Shown here: piece after piece, positions 60,890-64,000 of the stretch | How the letters are laid out: each line of letters begins with the position of its first letter | Numbering within the stretch: the stretch's first letter is position 1 | From: Pseudomonas sp. PDM16 | GTDB taxonomy: Bacteria; Pseudomonadota; Gammaproteobacteria; Pseudomonadales; Pseudomonadaceae | Direction: 5' to 3' | Assembly (NCBI RefSeq): GCF_014851865.1 | Contig: NZ_JACVAM010000007.1 | Span: 162,553-226,552, forward strand | Length of the DNA: 64,000 nt | Made by a program: the position numbers and the translations under genes | The notes under the pieces: model-generated | Told to the model about the DNA's origin: nothing | Databases searched by the model: none | What the model saw: only the letters and a program-made list of their open reading frames with translations

Positions 60890-62053
60890 TCAGAACGACC
60901 GCGGCAGGTCGAGCAGGTGCTCGGCCACGTAGGACATGATCAGGTTGGTGGAGATTGGCGCCACCTGATACAGGCGTGTCTCGCGGAATTTGCGCTCGAC
61001 GTCGTACTCGCAGGCGAAGCCGAAACCGCCGTGGGTCTGCATGCAGGCGTTGGCCGCGGCCCACGAAGCTTCGGCGGCCAGGTACTTGGCCATGTTGGCA
61101 GCGCCGCCGGCATTCAACCCTGCGTCGTATTCCTCGCAGGCGCGCCAGCGCATCAGGTCGGCGGCTTCCACCTCGATGTGCGCCTTGGCGATGGGGAACT
61201 GCACGCCCTGGTTCTGCCCGATCGGGCGACCGAACACGCTGCGGTCGCGGGCGTAGCCGCTGGCCTTCTCGATGAACCAGCGGCCGTCGCCGATGCACTC
61301 GGCGGCGATCAGCGTGCGCTCGGCATTCAGGCCGTCGAGGATGTAGCGGAAGCCCTTGCCCTCTTCGCCGATCAGGCTGTCGGCAGGGATTTCCAGATTG
61401 TCGAAGAACAGCTCGTTGGTCTCGTGGTTGACCATGTTGGCGATGGGCTGCACGGTCAGGCCGTTGCCGATGGCCTCGCGCAGGTCGACCAGGAAGATCG
61501 ACATGCCGTCGACCTTCTTCTTCACCTCGGCCAGCGGTGTGGTGCGCGCCAGCAGGATCATCAGGTCGGAGTGCTGCACCCGCGAGATCCACACCTTCTG
61601 CCCGTTGACTACGTACTTGTTGCCCTTGCGCACGGCGGTGGTCTTGATCTTGGTGGTGTCGGTGCCGGTGGTTGGCTCGGTTACGGCCATGGACTGCAGG
61701 CGCAGCTCGCCGCTGGCCAGCTTCGGCAGGTAGTACTGCTTCTGCGCATCGGTGCCGTTACGCAGCAGGGTGAACATGTTGTACATCTGCCCGTGCACGG
61801 TGCCGGAGTTGCCGCCGCAGCGGTTCACTTCCTCGAGAATCACCGACGCCTCGGCCAGGCCCAGGCCCGAGCCGCCGTACTCTTCGGGGATCATCGCCGA
61901 CAGCCAGCCGGCGTCGGTCAGCGCCTTGACGAAGGCTTCGGGGAAGCCCTTTTCCTCGTCGATCTTGCGCCAGTACTCGGCGGGGAATTCGGCACACAGG
62001 GCGCGCACGCCGTCGCGGATGGCATTCAACTCTTCACTGTTGCGGTCGATCAT
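60890..62053 (-). CDS. Acyl-CoA dehydrogenase
   Basis: A 387-residue flavoenzyme: PEEYGGSGLGLAEASVILEE, MAVTEPTTGTDTTKIKTTA and WISRVQ and the LFFDNLEIPADSLIGEEGKGF segment are typical. CMQTHGGFGFACEYDVERKFRETRLY is the flavin/base region. ATG 62053 has GAGGAAG upstream. Substrate unknown. Confidence 0.9.
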   Translation of the reverse strand: MIDRNSEELNAIRDGVRALCAEFPAEYWRKIDEEKGFPEAFVKALTDAGWLSAMIPEEYGGSGLGLAEASVILEEVNRCGGNSGTVHGQMYNMFTLLRNGTDAQKQYYLPKLASGELRLQSMAVTEPTTGTDTTKIKTTAVRKGNKYVVNGQKVWISRVQHSDLMILLARTTPLAEVKKKVDGMSIFLVDLREAIGNGLTVQPIANMVNHETNELFFDNLEIPADSLIGEEGKGFRYILDGLNAERTLIAAECIGDGRWFIEKASGYARDRSVFGRPIGQNQGVQFPIAKAHIEVEAADLMRWRACEEYDAGLNAGGAANMAKYLAAEASWAAANACMQTHGGFGFACEYDVERKFRETRLYQVAPISTNLIMSYVAEHLLDLPRSF

Positions 62054-62116
62054 GGGGCTTCCTCGGAAACAGGCGCCCGCCGATGGCGAGCGGTTTTTCA
62101 TGGGGTCGTTATGGGG

Positions 62117-62944
62117 TCAGTCGAACTGCACGTCGGCGCGCTGGCATAGGCCGCTGGCGTTGCTCGCCCACAGCTCGGCATGGCCGGGCTGGGTGTGGCG
62201 GCCGCCCACCTGGAAGGCATCGGGCGCGATCAGCGGGCGCACGCCGCGGAAGGCGAAGCGGCGCAGGCGCGCCAGCGGGTTGGCCTGCACGAAGGCATTC
62301 AGGCTCAGGGTGGCGGTCAGCGGGCCGTGCACCACCAGGCCGGGATAGCCCTCGGCCTCGGTCACGTAGGGCCAGTCGAAATGGATGCGGTGGGCGTTGA
62401 AGGTGACGGCGGAGTAGCGGAACAGCAGCACCGGATCGGGCGTCACGCTGGCCTGCCAGTCCGCCTCGGCCACCGGCTCGCCGACACCGAGCTTGGGCGG
62501 CGTTGGCTCGCGGTAGACGATGTCCTGCTCCTCGCGGATGCACAGCACGCCGTTCTGCACGTACTCGTGCTGCAGGGTGACGAACAGCAGCGAGCCGGTC
62601 CGCCCGTGCTTCTCCTCGATCTGCTTGATGGTGGTGGTGCGACAGGCTTCGCTGCCCACGCGTAGCGGCTCGATGAACTCCAGCCGCCCACCGGCCCACA
62701 TGCGATTGCGCCCATGCGCCGGCGGCATGAACCCGCCCAGCGCCGGATGCCCATCCGGACCCAGGCCGCTGCAATCCACCGGCTCATTGAAGAAGCACCA
62801 GTGCCACAACCACGGCAGCTCCTCGCCATGGGCCGGAGCCTGCACATCGAAGGTCGCGGCGATACGCCGGACCAGGTTGCGACTGAGTTGATCATGTGTC
62901 GCCTGGGTGCGGCCCAGCCATTGCGCCGGATCGAAATGTTGCAT
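62117..62944 (-). CDS. FAS1-like/MaoC-type dehydratase (hydratase 2 fold)
   Basis: A 275-residue double hot-dog hydratase resembling mesaconyl-C4-CoA hydratase/itaconyl-CoA hydratase: GHPALGGFMPPAHGRNRMWAGG and the hydratase motif RYSAVTFNAHRIHFDWPY. Start is uncertain (ATG 62944, ATG 62953 or upstream TTG 62986). With the lyase and the dehydrogenase it forms a small CoA-ester degradation unit. Confidence 0.82.
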   Translation of the reverse strand: MQHFDPAQWLGRTQATHDQLSRNLVRRIAATFDVQAPAHGEELPWLWHWCFFNEPVDCSGLGPDGHPALGGFMPPAHGRNRMWAGGRLEFIEPLRVGSEACRTTTIKQIEEKHGRTGSLLFVTLQHEYVQNGVLCIREEQDIVYREPTPPKLGVGEPVAEADWQASVTPDPVLLFRYSAVTFNAHRIHFDWPYVTEAEGYPGLVVHGPLTATLSLNAFVQANPLARLRRFAFRGVRPLIAPDAFQVGGRHTQPGHAELWASNASGLCQRADVQFD

Positions 62945-63002
62945 GCCTTGCATCCACTCTTTGGGTAATGGCGGGCATGATTGCAATGCACAGGGGGAGG
63001 GA

Positions 63003-63474
63003 GGTATTTGCTTTTGCGGAAGTCGGCCTCAAGCTCAAACTAACATGGCGCTGTCGACGGATCGCAGGGTGGCGGTGGGCATCGTCTGTGCCCGGAGAGT
63101 TGCCCGCACCTCGAAAAGGCTGCCCTTACCATCCTTAGCCATCAGAGCGCGTGAATTGCTATCGCTTCTGGCGCAATCCAGCTTTCGTAAAACACCATAA
63201 GACGTTGTTCTCTGGCCTTATTAGGGGCAGCCCCCAGAGATAACCATCCTGTCCTGGCCGTACCGTTGCGCTGATAGCTGCATGCCATTACCTTGGGATC
63301 GTCCACTGGCGCTTTTTGCTCTTTCCTCCTGTCGTGCTTGATCCGATATGTGAAAGGAAAATCAAGAGCTTGGCGCTCGACAAGGAACGTTATGCGACAC
63401 AAGTGGCGGAAAACATTACGCCACTTCTGTCGCCTACTTATAGTTATGTTTCACTTCTAGCCAAGGAAGGTGCC
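63003..63474. other. Gene-poor stretch before the cassette gene
   Basis: No gene was recognised with confidence. A minus-strand ORF 63142-63402 (86 residues) has no family or ribosome site. No integrase-like sequence was seen. An inverted repeat (CTCTGG 63211-63216 / CCAGAG 63235-63240) is the only clear structure. Confidence 0.6.
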
Positions 63475-63798
63475 ATGAAAAAAGCAGTTTTACCCCTAAT
63501 CGTATTGCTTGCTTTCACAGCCTATACAGCATTTGCCATGTCGCAGGCAGAGCAATCTCTTATAGACTTTGGCATTGAACTAATGTCCGACCTAGACACC
63601 GCGCAAGTCGTTATTGATCTCTACATCTTGGCTGCACTTGCTTGCATCTGGATGTATCAAGACAATAAATCACGCAAAAAGCCATTCATTGCCATAGTCC
63701 CTTACATAGCAATCACAGCAGTTTTCGTATCCATCGGCCCATTGCTCTACCTTGTCGTCAAAGGTTTCTCAAAGGAGCAAGGTGCCGGTGCAACATAA
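63475..63798 (+). CDS. DUF2834-like small membrane protein in a gene cassette
   Basis: A 107-residue protein: N-terminal hydrophobic helix or signal (KKAVLPLIVLLAFTAYTAFA), a middle LYILAALACIWMYQD helix and a third helix, resembling DUF2834. AAGGAAGG precedes ATG 63475. Its TAA stop (63796-63798) overlaps the start of the attC site, which is typical of integron cassettes. AT content is higher than in the preceding genes. Function unknown. Confidence 0.75.
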   Translation: MKKAVLPLIVLLAFTAYTAFAMSQAEQSLIDFGIELMSDLDTAQVVIDLYILAALACIWMYQDNKSRKKPFIAIVPYIAITAVFVSIGPLLYLVVKGFSKEQGAGAT

Positions 63799-63870
63799 CA
63801 ATTGGTTCAAGTCGTTCGCTTCGCTCACTGCGGGACCGGCTAAAGCCGGCCCCTTAACCAAACGTTAGCA
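63795..63870 (+). other. Integron attC recombination site
   Basis: Left end ATAACAATTGGTTCAAG (63795-63811) and right end CTTAACCAAACGTTAG (63853-63868) are imperfect inverted copies; the L arms TTGGTTCAAG and CTTAACCAA differ by one extra C, the extrahelical base typical of attC. Between them is a CCGGCTAAAGCCGG hairpin. The cut site is at G/TTAGCA (63864). Total about 75 bp, like Pseudomonas chromosomal integron attC. Confidence 0.85.
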
Positions 63871-63873
63871 GCC

Positions 63874-64000
63874 ATGAGCAATAAATTGGAACTCCTCAGC
63901 TTTATTGAATTTTTTGAGTCCGAGCCTGAGTGGACACATGAAATGGACTGGTTCTATGGCGCGCGCTTTATTACAACACGGGGCTCAGACACCGTAATAG
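63874..64000 (+). CDS. Second cassette gene, truncated by window end
   Basis: ATG 63874 lies 10 bp after the attC cut site, as in cassette genes. The 42 visible residues (MSNKLELLSFIEFFESEPEW...) show an acidic, aromatic-rich start with no recognised family. It continues beyond the window. Confidence 0.65.
   Translation, partial: MSNKLELLSFIEFFESEPEWTHEMDWFYGARFITTRGSDTVI

Noticed and set aside
63208..63243. Possible second attC (GTT...AAC inverted repeat around CTCTGG/CCAGAG)
   Set aside because: Ends are in the wrong order (GTT first, AAC last), no extrahelical base and too short.
63142..63402. Integrase gene remnant left of the cassette
   Set aside because: The 86-residue minus ORF shows no tyrosine-recombinase motifs.

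Overview
The window looks like the chromosome of a Pseudomonas species. It is GC-rich, has the complete gene order atuR-atuABCDEFG (acyclic terpene utilisation, as in P. aeruginosa and P. citronellolis), an OprD-type porin, an orphan cbb3 oxidase subunit and RpoN-type promoters. I would place it near the P. mendocina/oleovorans/alcaligenes group, but this is an inference from gene content, not a computed placement. No rRNA, tRNA, CRISPR array or insertion sequence was recognised.

Layout. (1) 1-9998: citronellol/geraniol catabolism (atuG to atuA on the minus strand, cut at the window start), with divergent atuR and a pair of inverted operators between them. Two GTAGGGTGGAT-type palindromic repeats sit in the gaps around atuF. 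(2) 10-14.5 kb: two paralogous periplasmic binding proteins, a CPBP-family membrane protease, small proteins, an alpha/beta hydrolase and a MAPEG protein. (3) 14.6-23.6 kb: nitrate assimilation control. The nrt ABC transporter and nasST each have a predicted sigma-54 promoter followed by a leader RNA with an ANTAR-type two-hairpin motif and an intrinsic terminator. alaC and a PLP decarboxylase lie between them. (4) 23.7-33.6 kb: two tandem lipoproteins, acnB, a DUF1289 protein, orphan ccoN, a CidA/LrgA-LrgB pair, a MocR regulator divergent from an EamA transporter, and a LysR remnant.

(5) 34.5-43.2 kb: a surface polysaccharide operon on the minus strand: wzm, wzt, two sulfotransferase-family proteins (one with a long repeated coiled coil), two glycosyltransferases and a polytopic membrane protein. 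Four consecutive junctions use ATGA/TTGA start-stop overlaps. The likely product is a sulfated surface glycan exported by the ABC (Wzm/Wzt) route. (6) 43.6-45.6 kb: a diguanylate cyclase and a decayed activator gene.

(7) 46.2-63 kb: a catabolic island. It has a muconolactone-isomerase family protein, MFS aromatic-acid transporter, acyl-CoA thioesterase, two-subunit 3-oxoacid CoA-transferase, SDR, cyclase-family hydrolase, LysR regulator, metallo-beta-lactamase-fold hydrolase, alpha/beta hydrolase lacking the usual serine, thiolase and OprD porin. A separate lyase/acyl-CoA dehydrogenase/hydratase trio follows. Several units share a two-part upstream motif (GACAATTTC-N-CTGCGAAAG plus a CTTAA palindrome), which suggests one regulon. 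The families fit a beta-ketoadipate-like lower pathway, but catA/catB are absent and the substrate is unknown.

(8) 63.4-64 kb: an AT-richer end with a gene cassette (DUF2834-like membrane protein), a well-formed integron attC site and the start of a second cassette gene. This is the edge of a chromosomal integron or an integrase-less attC cluster; no integrase is seen in the window.
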